Program-made: the position numbers and the translations under genes | Notes under the pieces: model-generated | What the model saw: only the letters and a program-made list of their open reading frames with translations | Databases searched by the model: none | Told to the model about the DNA's origin: nothing | Assembly: GCA_033344915.1 (NCBI GenBank) | Contig: JAWPML010000001.1 | Coordinates: 4,296,263-4,360,262 of the forward strand | From: Acidimicrobiales bacterium | GTDB lineage: Bacteria > Actinomycetota > Acidimicrobiia > Acidimicrobiales > Aldehydirespiratoraceae | Reading direction: 5' to 3' | DNA: 64,000 bases | Shown here: positions 23,526-31,866 of the stretch, piece by piece | Layout of the letters: each line of letters opens with the position of its first letter | Position numbering within the stretch: the first letter of the stretch is position 1

Positions 23526-24404
23526 TCAGGCGTTGGCGTCGCTCTTCGGCGCGTGATGGCGGTGCAGGGAGAGGAACCGCTCCGGATCAGGAAGGTGGTG
23601 GTTGCCGCTCTCGAACCAGTCGCGGGTGACGAACTGAGCGCGGGTGATCAGTTCGTCGGCGTGGCCGAAGTCCGTCGAACTCACGGTGAGCGGGCACAGG
23701 GGAGGGACGACGATCATCTCGACCCGGTCCGACAACTGAGCGACCTCGACGATGAGCCGCTGCTCGAGCATCAGGGTGAGGGCATGCGTCGCGGCCGTGA
23801 GCGGCGATCTCGGTGCATGGTCCAGGGCGCACGCGAATCCCGCCGGGACGATGACCACGCGGTCGGCACCCAACGCCACGGCCTGGGACACGGCGGTGTT
23901 GTCGGCCACCCCGCCGTCCATGAGCGTGCGCCCTTCCCGTTCGACTGGCGGAAACACTGCGGGCAGCGCCGCACTCGCCAGCACAGCGGACACCGCGTCA
24001 CCGGTGGACAGCAAGACTTCTTCGCCGCTCAGTACGTCGGTCGCGATGACATGGATGGGCAGTGCCGCGTCCTCGAGGTGGCGGATCCGCAACTGGGTGT
24101 CGATCAGGCGGCGCAGTGGTCCTGCGGAGCAGAGCGATGCCCGTCGCCCGGCCAGCGCGAGCGCGTGCCGGAGCGGCGAGAGCGGGAACACGCTCGATCG
24201 ATCGAGGTTGCGCCAGATGGCTCCGAGTCGGTCGATCGCCGAGGGGGTGAACCCCTCGGCGGCCACATAGGCGGCGTTCAGCGCGCCGGCCGACGTTCCG
24301 ACGAGGAAGTCGGGGCGGATCCGTTGCTCGTGGAGGGCGGCCAGCATGCCGACCTGCACGGCGCCGAGACTGCCACCCCCGGAGAGGACGAATGCGGTGG
24401 GCAT
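23526..24404 (-). CDS. Patatin-like phospholipase
   Basis: 292 residues from ATG 24404. N-terminal AFVLSGGGSLGAVQVGML is the glycine-rich oxyanion loop, FLVGTSAGALNA the serine elbow (GxSxG) and LMDGGVADN the catalytic Asp (DGG/A), so the Ser-Asp dyad is complete. Bacterial patatins hydrolyse acyl lipids. No signal peptide or membrane segment. It precedes the repeat hairpin. Confidence 0.9.
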   Translation of the reverse strand: MPTAFVLSGGGSLGAVQVGMLAALHEQRIRPDFLVGTSAGALNAAYVAAEGFTPSAIDRLGAIWRNLDRSSVFPLSPLRHALALAGRRASLCSAGPLRRLIDTQLRIRHLEDAALPIHVIATDVLSGEEVLLSTGDAVSAVLASAALPAVFPPVEREGRTLMDGGVADNTAVSQAVALGADRVVIVPAGFACALDHAPRSPLTAATHALTLMLEQRLIVEVAQLSDRVEMIVVPPLCPLTVSSTDFGHADELITRAQFVTRDWFESGNHHLPDPERFLSLHRHHAPKSDANA

Positions 24405-24434
24405 CGTCGGAGCTGCTCCCTCGTCGGTGCGGGC

Positions 24435-24899
24435 TCAGCGCCGAGCAGCCGCGGGGAACGCCTGAGCCAGGCGAGCCAGGGTGAGGGCGGCGAGCAGGAG
24501 GCCGAAGTCCCGCAGCGCGACGTCGTAGTGGTCGGCCAGCATCAACAGGTTGACGATGATGCCGCCGAGCCATGCCGCGACGAGGTAGCCGCCGAATCGC
24601 GGTCGCAGGGCCACGACGAGTCCGGCGACGATCTCGATCGCACCGACGACGTACATGAGGGTGTGCGCATCGGCGTTGAACAGGTCGGCGAACTCCGGCG
24701 CGAGGTACACGTCCCAGTCGACGAGCACGTGGGCGAACTTGTCGAGTCCGAACGCGATCGGGGCGACGATGAACCCGAGTCGGAGCAACCAGAACGCCTG
24801 ATAGGCCGGATCGCTCAGCGCCCGGCTCCGCTCGGGCGGGCGGGCGTGATCGGCGGCGTTCCCGCCGCGTTCGTTGCTGGTGATGGTCGGGGTACTCAT
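24435..24899 (-). CDS. DoxX-like small membrane protein
   Basis: 154 residues from ATG 24899 (GAGAGGA upstream). A hydrophilic N terminus is followed by four membrane helices, with LRLGFIVAPIAFGLDKFAHV, YVVGAIEIVAGLVVALRPR and LGGIIVNLLMLADHYDVALRD, fitting the DoxX/tetraspan group. Some DoxX proteins are part of oxidoreductase or thiol-stress systems. It is divergent from a Cys-containing HTH regulator, its probable controller. It ends 30 bases from the patatin start. Confidence 0.65.
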   Translation of the reverse strand: MSTPTITSNERGGNAADHARPPERSRALSDPAYQAFWLLRLGFIVAPIAFGLDKFAHVLVDWDVYLAPEFADLFNADAHTLMYVVGAIEIVAGLVVALRPRFGGYLVAAWLGGIIVNLLMLADHYDVALRDFGLLLAALTLARLAQAFPAAARR

Positions 24900-24995
24900 G
24901 GCGAATCCTCTCTATAACAAGTGACTGTTTGTGATAGTAGGCGGGTCGGAAATGTAAAGCAAGTAAATCTTCGTATTAGAAGCTACGCTGGCGGG

Positions 24996-25712
24996 GTGAA
25001 CGAACACACCGATGACGTCGATCCGCTGTTCGCGCTGCGAGCGTTGGCTGAGCCGAAACGGCGGGCGCTCTACGACTATGTGGTTGCCGCGGGCACCTGG
25101 GTCGGCCGCGACGAAGCGGCTGATGCCACCGGTCTCCAGCGGGGTCTGTCGGCCCATCACCTCGATCGCCTGGCACTCGACGGTCTCCTGGAGGTCGACT
25201 ACCAGCGCCTGAGCGGCCGCACCGGGCCGGGCGCCGGTCGACCCGCGAAGGTCTACCGCCGCACCCGCAGGGACTTCAGCGTCACGCTCCCGCCGCGCCA
25301 CTACGAGTACGCCGGCCGCATCCTCGCCGACGCGATCGTCGAGGCCCAGACGTCGGGCCGTGATGTCTCCGACACCGTGGCGGCGGCAGCACGCGCGGCC
25401 GGCCGCCAACTCGGGGCTGCGATCCGACAGCGTGTCGACGAGACCGGGTCGTCAGGCGCGGGCAGGGCCGTCGTGCTCGACGTGCTTCGCGAACACGGCT
25501 TCGAGCCGGAGCAACAAGACGATGGCGTCGTGCGCCTCCGCAACTGTCCGTTCCATCAGCTCGCGCAGCGACAGACCGATCTCATCTGCGGCATGAACCA
25601 TCTCCTCATCGACGCCGCGCTGACCGAGGCGAACGTCGGAGGCTTCAACGCCGTGCTCCAACCGGATCCCGACACGTGCTGCGTCCACCTCACCAACACC
25701 GCCAACGGCTGA
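24996..25712 (+). CDS. HTH regulator with SufR-like C-terminal Cys set
   Basis: 238 residues from GTG 24996. Winged-helix N terminus: LFALRALAEPKRRALYDYVV and RGLSAHHLDRLALDGLLEV; then GRPAKVYRRTRR, a wing often seen in SufR/ArsR-like proteins. The C-terminal part carries C in RNCPFHQLAQ, C in DLICGMNH and CC in DPDTCCV, spacing Cx13Cx29CC. SufR binds a 4Fe-4S cluster with a similar layout, so an Fe-S or redox sensor is likely. It is divergent from the DoxX-like gene across an AT-rich promoter region. The stop codon abuts the IS481 target site. Confidence 0.8.
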   Translation: MNEHTDDVDPLFALRALAEPKRRALYDYVVAAGTWVGRDEAADATGLQRGLSAHHLDRLALDGLLEVDYQRLSGRTGPGAGRPAKVYRRTRRDFSVTLPPRHYEYAGRILADAIVEAQTSGRDVSDTVAAAARAAGRQLGAAIRQRVDETGSSGAGRAVVLDVLREHGFEPEQQDDGVVRLRNCPFHQLAQRQTDLICGMNHLLIDAALTEANVGGFNAVLQPDPDTCCVHLTNTANG

Positions 25713-26687
25713 CTAGCTGTGCTCCGCGGGGAGGTTGTCCCTGAGGTTTGAGGCTGGGGTTGCCCAGCCGAGTGCTCCGTGGGATCGGTGGTGATTGTAG
25801 AAGTGGATGAACCCGCGGTAGTAGGTGGCGCGTTGGGTCTCTGAGGTCCAGGGCCGGATGTAGGCCCATTCCTCGAGCAGGATGCGGTGGAAGCGTTCGA
25901 TCTTGCCGTTGGTTTGCGGTCGCCTTGGGCGCGTCTTCTTCACCGTGGTGCCGGTGGTGTCGCATGCGGTGTGCCAGAGCTGTGAGCGGTAGCAGGGTCC
26001 GTTGTCGGTGATGACGCGTTCGCATTCGATGCCGGCGCGGTTGAACCAGTGGTTGGCGCGCAGCCAGAACTCGGCGGCGGTGAGGGCTTGTTCGTCGTCG
26101 TGGATCTCGGAGTAGACGAGCCGGGTGCGGTCATCGATGGCGGAGTGGATGTAGCGGTAACCGACGCCGGAATGGCCGCGAGTGGTGTCGTTGCCTCGGC
26201 CGTGGATGCGCCAGCCGCCGCCGTCGGGGATCGCGGCGATCTTCTTGATGTCGACGTGGATGAGCTCGCCTGGCCGGTCGCGTTGATAGCGAATGACCGG
26301 TTCGGCGCTGGCTCGGTCGCCTCGATCGAGTCGGCCCAGCCCCTCAGCTCGCAGGATGTTCTGCACCGTTGACGCGGCCAGACCCGTCTCATGCGCTATG
26401 TGATCGGCGCCCCACCGCCGCTTCTTGCGAAGACGGATCACTTCACGACGTCCCCGCGGGGACGTTTTGTTCGGTGATCGGTGAGGTCGCGATGAACGGT
26501 CCCGCAGACCACCGGGTCCTTCGGTCAGGAACCGGTCGCGCCATTTGCGCACCGTCTTCGCGTCGACCTGGAACCGCTGCGCAGTCGCCTCGATCGACCA
26601 GCCCTCTTCAAGCACACAGCCGACCATTCGGCGCCGACCATTCGGGGTCATCACCGCGTTCGGGTGCTGGGTTCTAGCGTGACTCAT
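25713..26687 (-). CDS. IS481-family transposase
   Basis: 324 residues from ATG 26687 (GGAGGG upstream). Two N-terminal helix-turn-helix units (WSIEATAQRFQVDAKTVRKW and WGADHIAHETGLAASTVQNIL) are followed by the rve core: Asp in LIHVDIKKI, Asp in VITDNGPCY and Glu in NGKIERFHRILLEEW. The tail HRSHGALGWATPASNL is typical of the family. The TAG stop is formed by the CTAG target site itself. Confidence 0.95.
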   Translation of the reverse strand: MSHARTQHPNAVMTPNGRRRMVGCVLEEGWSIEATAQRFQVDAKTVRKWRDRFLTEGPGGLRDRSSRPHRSPNKTSPRGRREVIRLRKKRRWGADHIAHETGLAASTVQNILRAEGLGRLDRGDRASAEPVIRYQRDRPGELIHVDIKKIAAIPDGGGWRIHGRGNDTTRGHSGVGYRYIHSAIDDRTRLVYSEIHDDEQALTAAEFWLRANHWFNRAGIECERVITDNGPCYRSQLWHTACDTTGTTVKKTRPRRPQTNGKIERFHRILLEEWAYIRPWTSETQRATYYRGFIHFYNHHRSHGALGWATPASNLRDNLPAEHS

Positions 26688-26805
26688 AGAGCCCTCCGGT
26701 TGAGATGTGAGTGGTGGAACACCCACAGCCTCACTCGGAGGGCTCAACCCATCGGTGGATCACCCCACCCCATCAACCCAGGGACAACGTCCCCGGTCGT
26801 CACAA
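25717..26805 (-). mobile_element. IS481-family insertion sequence, 1089 bp
   Basis: Ends match as imperfect inverted repeats: 20 of the first 27 positions agree, including GGGGA and GTTGTCCCTG. CTAG lies immediately outside both ends (25713-25716 and 26806-26809), consistent with a 4-bp target duplication and with the known CTAG preference of IS481. It sits directly after the stop of the HTH regulator gene, so no gene is visibly broken. Confidence 0.88.
26689..26745 (-). promoter_or_regulatory. Hairpin hiding the transposase ribosome site
   Basis: A 10-bp perfect stem pairs GAGCCCTCCG (26745-26736 on the minus strand) with CGGAGGGCTC (26698-26689). The second arm contains the GGAGGG ribosome site two bases before ATG 26687. 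Read-through RNA from outside would fold and hide the site; RNA started inside the loop would not. This matches known IS control by sequestration. Confidence 0.6.
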
Positions 26806-26952
26806 CTAGCCACGGCAGTGGTCGTGGGTGGCCGTGCTCGTCCGGTGCGCGTGAGCGCGGCGCCATCGGACCGGGGTTGATCGAATGAGGGGGTCAGCGT
26901 CGTCGCCGGCCACGCTCTCCTCGGGTGGTGGTGGGTCCGGCGGCATGCTCGA

Positions 26953-27354
26953 TCAGGCAACCGGGTCCTCAAGGGAGTCGCACACGCCGAGCTGGCTGGC
27001 ATGGACGCGCGCGACGTTGCGGGCCAACGTGCGGGCCCGGTCGGTGTTGGGCCCGACCCACCCGGCGTCGAGCGTGTGTTCGAACAACGTGAGCCAGCGG
27101 GCGAAGTGGTCGGTGGAGAGGGGAGCGACCGAGTGGACGGTGGCGTGGCGGGCGAAGGGATTGCCGGTGTAGCCCTCGAGTCCGAGGAGGGCGCGGACCC
27201 AGAAGGCGGTGATCTTGGGGAGATGGTCGTCCCAGTCGACCCGAGCAACGTCGTTGAAGACGGGCCCCAGAAGATCGTCCCGATCGACGTCCCCGTAGAA
27301 GCGGCGGACCATCTCGGCGATCTGGCCGACGGTGTCGAGGTCGGGCGTGCTCAT
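26953..27354 (-). CDS. Group III truncated haemoglobin
   Basis: 133 residues from ATG 27354, overlapping the VOC stop by ATGA. Group III pattern: IAEMVRRFYGDVDRDDLLGP, FNDVARVDWDDHLPKITAFW, NPFARHATVHSVAPLSTDHF and FARWLTLFEHTLDAGWVGP. The proximal His is in TDHFARWL. These haem proteins are linked to NO or oxygen chemistry. A 21-bp Rrf2-type palindrome lies upstream of the VOC-globin operon, matching one at the nsrR-like gene, so joint NO-responsive control is likely. The 143 bases downstream to the IS481 end hold nothing recognisable. Confidence 0.92.
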   Translation of the reverse strand: MSTPDLDTVGQIAEMVRRFYGDVDRDDLLGPVFNDVARVDWDDHLPKITAFWVRALLGLEGYTGNPFARHATVHSVAPLSTDHFARWLTLFEHTLDAGWVGPNTDRARTLARNVARVHASQLGVCDSLEDPVA

Positions 27355-27731
27355 GTCGTGAGGCTCCAGAGTTCGATGCGGTTGCCCTCGGGGTCATGGA
27401 ACTCGACATAGTCGGTGCCCCATCGCCGGGCGATGTCGCTGACGGGGATTTCGATCTTGCGGAGCGTCGCGCGGGCGGCTGCGAGATCGGGAACCTGCCA
27501 GCTGAGCGTGATGCCTGCGCCGTGACCGGCCTCGATGCTGGCCCGGGCGGCATCGGCGAGGCTGAGGTGGGCGGCGTCCCCGAGCGACACCTCGACGAAC
27601 CAGTCGGTTCGGTGGGTGACGCTCAGGCCCAGCGTGTCGGCATAGAAGGCAACGGTGTCGGCCCACCGGTCGCAGTACAGGATCGTATTCGTCCTGACAA
27701 TGGTCAGCGTCGACGTCGGGTCTCCTTGCAT
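27351..27731 (-). CDS. VOC family protein co-transcribed with globin
   Basis: 126 residues from ATG 27731, chosen over ATG 27737 because GGAAGG is then eight bases away. It reads LTIVRTNTILYCDRWADTVA, a VOC opening with Cys/Tyr in place of the usual first metal ligand; the middle has the ITLSWQVPDLAAA strand and the end DPEGNRIELWS. The absent first His suggests a changed or missing metal site. First gene of a two-gene operon with a truncated globin, divergent from the Rrf2 regulator. Confidence 0.75.
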   Translation of the reverse strand: MQGDPTSTLTIVRTNTILYCDRWADTVAFYADTLGLSVTHRTDWFVEVSLGDAAHLSLADAARASIEAGHGAGITLSWQVPDLAAARATLRKIEIPVSDIARRWGTDYVEFHDPEGNRIELWSLTT

Positions 27732-27756
27732 CGGCATTGCCTTCCGGGCTGGGGAG

Positions 27757-27777
27757 CAGTCTCATAGTATGGGACTG
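27757..27777. promoter_or_regulatory. Rrf2-type palindrome upstream of VOC-globin operon
   Basis: AGTCTCATAGTATGGGACT (27758-27776) differs from the motif at 27913-27933 by one internal base. The likeness continues for about seven bases (GAAGTT), so besides being an operator it might be a remnant of a duplicated Rrf2 gene start. It lies about 25 bases before the VOC start. Confidence 0.6.
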
Positions 27778-27912
27778 GAAGTTGTAGGCAAACGTGGTTC
27801 CCGAGGGTGGAGTCGGCGCGGCTGGCCTCAACGTTGCTCGCCGTCGCGCCGCGACCAGAACCGCTGATCGGAATCAATCGGCCCGGCTGCTTGCCTTCAG
27901 AACCGATCGGAG

Positions 27913-27933
27913 TAGTCTCATAGTATGCGACTA
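27913..27933. promoter_or_regulatory. Rrf2-type palindrome overlapping the regulator's start codon
   Basis: TAGTCTCATA-G-TATGCGACTA, a 21-bp dyad with one mismatched pair, contains the ATG (27925) of the Rrf2 gene. The arrangement fits autoregulation with a very short or no leader. Confidence 0.65.
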
Positions 27934-28332
27934 GAAGTTACCCGGAAGAGCGATCTCGCAGTGCGCTCGTTGCACGCGCTCGCGACGAGCCCCGACCGGC
28001 TGAAGGGTCCGGCCCTGGCCGAGGCGGTCGGATCCACACCCGGGTTCGTCTCGCAGGTGTTGACGCCGTTGGTGCGGGCGGGGTGGGTGCGTTCCGACCC
28101 CGGTCCGGCCGGGGGATACTCCCTGACCGCGGATCTCGACCAGGTCACGGTGCTGGACGTGATCGAGACGATCGAGGGCCCCACGGACTCGGGCCGGTGT
28201 GTGCTCGCCGACCGCCGCTGCAACGAGGGTGGGACCTGCGCGCTGCACTTCCCCTGGCTGCGGGCCCGGGCCCAGCTGTTGAGCCAGCTGGAGGCCGTGT
28301 CGGTCGCCGAGGCCTCGGTGCTCACGTCATGA
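27925..28332 (+). CDS. Rrf2 family Fe-S regulator, NsrR-like
   Basis: 135 residues from ATG 27925. It has MRLEVTRKSDLAVRSLHALA, the Rrf2 winged-helix opening, then VGSTPGFVSQVLTPLVRAGW, GPAGGYSLTADLDQVTVLDV and the cluster-binding loop C-x6-C-x5-C (GRCVLADRRC, GGTCALH). NsrR with a 4Fe-4S cluster senses nitric oxide; IscR senses Fe-S status. Context (Ric repair protein, globin, nitrate reductase-like genes) favours NO sensing. It starts a long plus-strand operon, with its stop overlapping the YwiC-like gene. I leave the symbol blank because NsrR and other Rrf2 members cannot be separated by eye. Confidence 0.9.
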   Translation: MRLEVTRKSDLAVRSLHALATSPDRLKGPALAEAVGSTPGFVSQVLTPLVRAGWVRSDPGPAGGYSLTADLDQVTVLDVIETIEGPTDSGRCVLADRRCNEGGTCALHFPWLRARAQLLSQLEAVSVAEASVLTS

Positions 28333-29162
28333 CCACGACCGAGTCCAGCGCGCCCGAATCTCTGGCGACGACGTCCGATCCCCCCAGTCGCCCGGGCCGT
28401 GTCTCGTGGAAGTCGGTCGCCCTGCCGACCGAACACGGTGGTTGGAGTCTGACAGCCGAGCCGGCGTTGCTCGGTCTCCTCGTGGCGTGGTCGTGGCCGG
28501 GAGTGGCGTTGGGTGTCGCCGCCATGGTCGCTTTCCTCGCCCGCACGCCGCTGAAGCTCGTCCTGGTCGACCGCTTCCGCAGGCGCTGGCTTCCCCGGAC
28601 CCGGCTCGCGGCGCAGATCGCCGCCGTCGAGGTGCTGCTCCTCGCCGGCTTCGTGGGGTATGCCGCGTTCGCGGCCGAACCGTTCTGGCTGCCGCTCGCG
28701 GTGGCTGCGCCGCTGGTCGCACTGGAGTTGTGGTTCGACATGCGCAGCCGCGGTCGCCGCCTCATCCCCGAGTTGGCCGGATCGATCGGCATCGGGTCCG
28801 TCGCGACAGCGATCGCCCTCGCCGATGGCGCGTCGACACGTGTGGCATGGGGCCTGTGGGTCGTGATCGCGGCCCGATCTGCGGCCGCCATCCCCTACGT
28901 GCGCACCCAGGTCCTGCGGACGAGATCGTCCGGCGCGCCGAACTGGCACAGCGACGCCGCCCAACTCGCCGCGGCCGCGGCGACGACGGTCGGCTGGGCG
29001 TTCGATCTCTTGCCGACCGCTGCGCTCGTCACAATCGTGGTGCTGATCGGCGTCAATCTGGTGGCCCTCCGCCTGGCGCCCAAGCCCCCGGCGGTGATCG
29101 GTACGCAACAGATGATCTTCGGCATGGCCGTGATCCTCACCACCGCCCTCGCCCTGAGCTGA
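28329..29162 (+). CDS. YwiC-like membrane protein
   Basis: 277 residues overlapping the Rrf2 stop by four bases. SVALPTEHGGWSLTAEPALL is the signature start of YwiC-like proteins, followed by seven or eight membrane helices, WFDMRSRGRRLIPELAGSI and HSDAAQLAAAAA. In Bacillus subtilis ywiC lies beside the nitrate respiration genes; biochemical function is unknown. Its place here in a nitrate/NO operon repeats that association across phyla. Confidence 0.85.
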   Translation: MTTTESSAPESLATTSDPPSRPGRVSWKSVALPTEHGGWSLTAEPALLGLLVAWSWPGVALGVAAMVAFLARTPLKLVLVDRFRRRWLPRTRLAAQIAAVEVLLLAGFVGYAAFAAEPFWLPLAVAAPLVALELWFDMRSRGRRLIPELAGSIGIGSVATAIALADGASTRVAWGLWVVIAARSAAAIPYVRTQVLRTRSSGAPNWHSDAAQLAAAAATTVGWAFDLLPTAALVTIVVLIGVNLVALRLAPKPPAVIGTQQMIFGMAVILTTALALS

Positions 29163-29186
29163 CCCCCGAACCAAGGAGCCGTCCTG

Positions 29187-29909
29187 ATGTCGACCATCGA
29201 TTCCCACCTCACACTGGCCGAACTGGTCACCACCCACCCCGAGTTCGCCGCACCCCTCGACGCGCTCGGTCTCGATTTCTGCTGCGGCGGACAACAGCGC
29301 CTCGACGAGGCGGTCTTCGAGGCCGGACTCGATCTGGAAGCCGTCACGGCCGAGTTGGCCGCGACCGTTCCGACGACGGTGGCCGGAGCCGAACCCGAGT
29401 GGGAAGGCATGGCGGGACTGGTCGACCATCTCGAATCGACCCACCACGCCTACCTGCGTGTCGCGTTACCGCGGCTCGCCGCGTTGGCCGACAAGGTTGC
29501 CGGCGTGCACGGAGCGAACCATCCGGAGCTGGTCGAGGTCGTTTCTCTCGTCCGCGAGATACGCGCGGATCTGGAGCCACACCTCGGCAAGGAGGAGCAG
29601 GTGCTGTTCCCCATGATCCGGGAGCTCGCGGCGGCCACGACCGCACCGGCATTTCACTGCGGCTCGTTGGCCAACCCCGTGCGGGTGATGCTGGACGACC
29701 ACGATCGAGTTGGTGACCTCCTGGCCGCGATCCGGGCCGCCACCGGTCAGTACCGGGTTCCCGACGATGGCTGCGGCAGCTATCACGCCCTCTACTCCGG
29801 ACTCGCCGAGCTCGAAGCGGACACCCACATCCACGTCCACAAGGAGAACAACGAGCTGTTCCCGATGGTGCTCGAGGCCGAGAACGCGTTGACCGCGGCG
29901 GCCCGATGA
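29187..29909 (+). CDS. Iron-sulphur cluster repair di-iron protein (Ric/ScdA/YtfE type)
   Basis: 240 residues. The N-terminal ScdA domain (DUF542) has LDALGLDFCCGGQQRLDEA with C32-C33. Then comes a hemerythrin-like four-helix bundle with His/Glu ligands in LVDHLESTHHAYL, ADLEPHLGKEEQVLFPMI, VMLDDHDRVGDLL and THIHVHKENNELFPM. Ric proteins rebuild Fe-S clusters damaged by NO and peroxide and may reduce NO. Cytoplasmic. It overlaps the cupin gene by ATGA. The full ligand set suggests an active protein. Confidence 0.95.
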   Translation: MSTIDSHLTLAELVTTHPEFAAPLDALGLDFCCGGQQRLDEAVFEAGLDLEAVTAELAATVPTTVAGAEPEWEGMAGLVDHLESTHHAYLRVALPRLAALADKVAGVHGANHPELVEVVSLVREIRADLEPHLGKEEQVLFPMIRELAAATTAPAFHCGSLANPVRVMLDDHDRVGDLLAAIRAATGQYRVPDDGCGSYHALYSGLAELEADTHIHVHKENNELFPMVLEAENALTAAAR

Positions 29910-30334
29910 GTGGCGGCGAGCTCGGCGGCGACCCGCCATGCTGGGCTCACCTCCTCGACGACGACGCCGGTGAGGACGCGCTGGTCGTAGATCTCGGAGC
30001 GGAACCCTCGCGCTCGGGCGGGGCGGTGTGGAGCCTGCCCCACGGCGGTGACCTGGACGCCAATCTCGTCCGGCTCGACGCCGGCGAGGAGATCGGTGCC
30101 CATGTGAACCGTGAGGTCGACGTGCTGATCGTCGTCCGAGGCGGTGACGGCGAACTCGTGGTGGACGGTCGGCGGCGGCGGCTGGGCCCCGACCATCTTG
30201 CCCTGGTCCCGAAGGGATCGATGCGGTCGATCGTGGCCGAGGACACCGGGATCGTGTATCTCAGCGTGCATCGACGACGCGGCCCGCTCGGCATCACACC
30301 GCGGCCCGAGAAGGAGGATCCTGATGAACCCTGA
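29906..30334 (+). CDS. Cupin-domain protein
   Basis: 142 residues. LPHGGDLDANLVRLDAGEEI then GAHVNREVDVLIVVRGGDGE and LALVPKGSMRSI form the two cupin boxes, with only part of the usual His ligand set (His in GAHVN, Glu in REVD). The single visible His in box 1 and loss of the box 2 His suggest altered metal binding. A HxR-type end (SVHRRRGPLGI) follows. It overlaps both neighbours, so it is made together with Ric and the PAS protein. Confidence 0.75.
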   Translation: MSGGELGGDPPCWAHLLDDDAGEDALVVDLGAEPSRSGGAVWSLPHGGDLDANLVRLDAGEEIGAHVNREVDVLIVVRGGDGELVVDGRRRRLGPDHLALVPKGSMRSIVAEDTGIVYLSVHRRRGPLGITPRPEKEDPDEP

Positions 30335-30758
30335 ACCCTGGCCTGACGACCGAACGCTCGGGCAACTCGTCCACGGACTCGCCGATGCCGTGATCATCTG
30401 TGATCCCGATGGTGTGATCGTCTACTGGAACGATGCCGCCGAGCGGATCTTCGGTTGGCCGGCGAGCGAAGCGCTCGGCGAGTCCCTGGACCTCATCATC
30501 CCCGAGAAGCAACGTCGCGCCCATTGGGACGGCTACGAGCGGGTGATGGCCAGCGGCGAGACCCGCTACGGCGGTGATCTGCTGCGGGTGCCGTCGCTGC
30601 ACGCCGATGGTGAGCGCCGCTCCATCGCGTTCACCGTCAGCCTGATGAAGAACGCGACGGGCGCCGTGACGGGGATCGCCGCCGTCGTGCGCGACGAGAC
30701 CGAGCGATGGGCGGAGGAACGAGAACTCCGTCGGCAATTGCGCGAAGGTGGAGGCTGA
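30324..30758 (+). CDS. Small stand-alone PAS protein, FixL-like haem-binding features
   Basis: 144 residues from ATG 30324 (GGAGG upstream), starting ten bases inside the cupin gene. It is one PAS domain (ADAVIICDPDGVIVYWNDAA, FGWPASEALGESLDLIIP) plus a C-terminal coiled helix. The helix RRAHWDGYERVMASGETRYG carries H67 and Y71 in the RxxHxxY arrangement that holds haem in FixL-type oxygen sensors. There is no kinase or output domain. A gas-sensing subunit acting on a neighbour is an inference. Confidence 0.8.
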   Translation: MNPEPWPDDRTLGQLVHGLADAVIICDPDGVIVYWNDAAERIFGWPASEALGESLDLIIPEKQRRAHWDGYERVMASGETRYGGDLLRVPSLHADGERRSIAFTVSLMKNATGAVTGIAAVVRDETERWAEERELRRQLREGGG

Positions 30759-31866
30759 TGACCACCGTGGCGGACTCGCCGGCGAAACCGACCCACCGTG
30801 CCGGCCGATCCTCGCTGCTCGACGACGAGGTCGACGCCGGCTCGGTCGCCTGGGGTCTCGCGGCGGTGTCGCTCCTGCTGGTCGGCGTCTACTTCGGGTC
30901 CGGCGGGATGCGCTGGTTCGACGCTGCGCTGTCGGGCTATCTCCTCGGCGTGCTGTTGGCGACCTTCGCTGTGGTCTACCGGTACCGCGTCTGGCTGCAA
31001 CGGCCACCGACGAGGTTGCTGAACCGGCGCGGATGGCAGGCCCTCACCCGCCGCGGCAAGCGAGCCTCCAACACTGCGGCACTCGGCGGGCTCGTCGCCA
31101 CGAACCTGGCCGGCCAGCGGTTCATCCGTCATCGCTCGACCAGCCGGTGGATGGCTCACCAGCTGGTGTTCTGGGGATGCATCCTCGCCGGGCTGGTGAC
31201 CTTTCCGCTGACGTTCGGGTGGCTGCATTTCGAGTCGGTCGGTCAGGACTCCGAGCGCTATCGGGCCTACGTCTTCGACATCGGCACGATGGACTTCGGC
31301 TCTCGGAGCCTTCTCGGGTTCGTGGTGTTCCACCTCCTCAACATCTCGGCTGTGTTGGTCATCGCCGGCGTCGTCGTGTTCCTCTACCGGCGGCTCAACG
31401 ACCCTGGCGCAATCGCGGTGGAGCGCGCCGGTGACTTCGCGGCCCTCGCCGGACTGTTCGCGGTGTCGGTCACTGGCCTGTTCCTCACCGCGTCGAGCCT
31501 CTGGCTCGAAGGCCGGGGCTACGTCTTCTTGAACACGGTGCACGCCCTTACGGTGATCCTCGGGCTGATGTACATCCCGTTCGGCAAGCTGTTCCACATC
31601 TTCCAGCGCCCCGCGAACATCGGTGTGCACTTCTACCGACGAGAAGCCGAGGAGGGGGAGGCGCAGACCTGTCGTCGTTGTGGCGAGGGGTTCGCTTCGC
31701 AGCTGCAGATGGACGATCTCAAGCTCGTGCTGCCGCAGGTCGGGTTCGACTACTCCATCCCCGAGACGGCGGATCGTCCGGGCGGGAACTGGCAGGACAC
31801 CTGTCCGCGCTGCCGCCGCCGCGATGTGGCGTTGACCCAGACGAGCAGAGTGGACGGATTCGGCTG

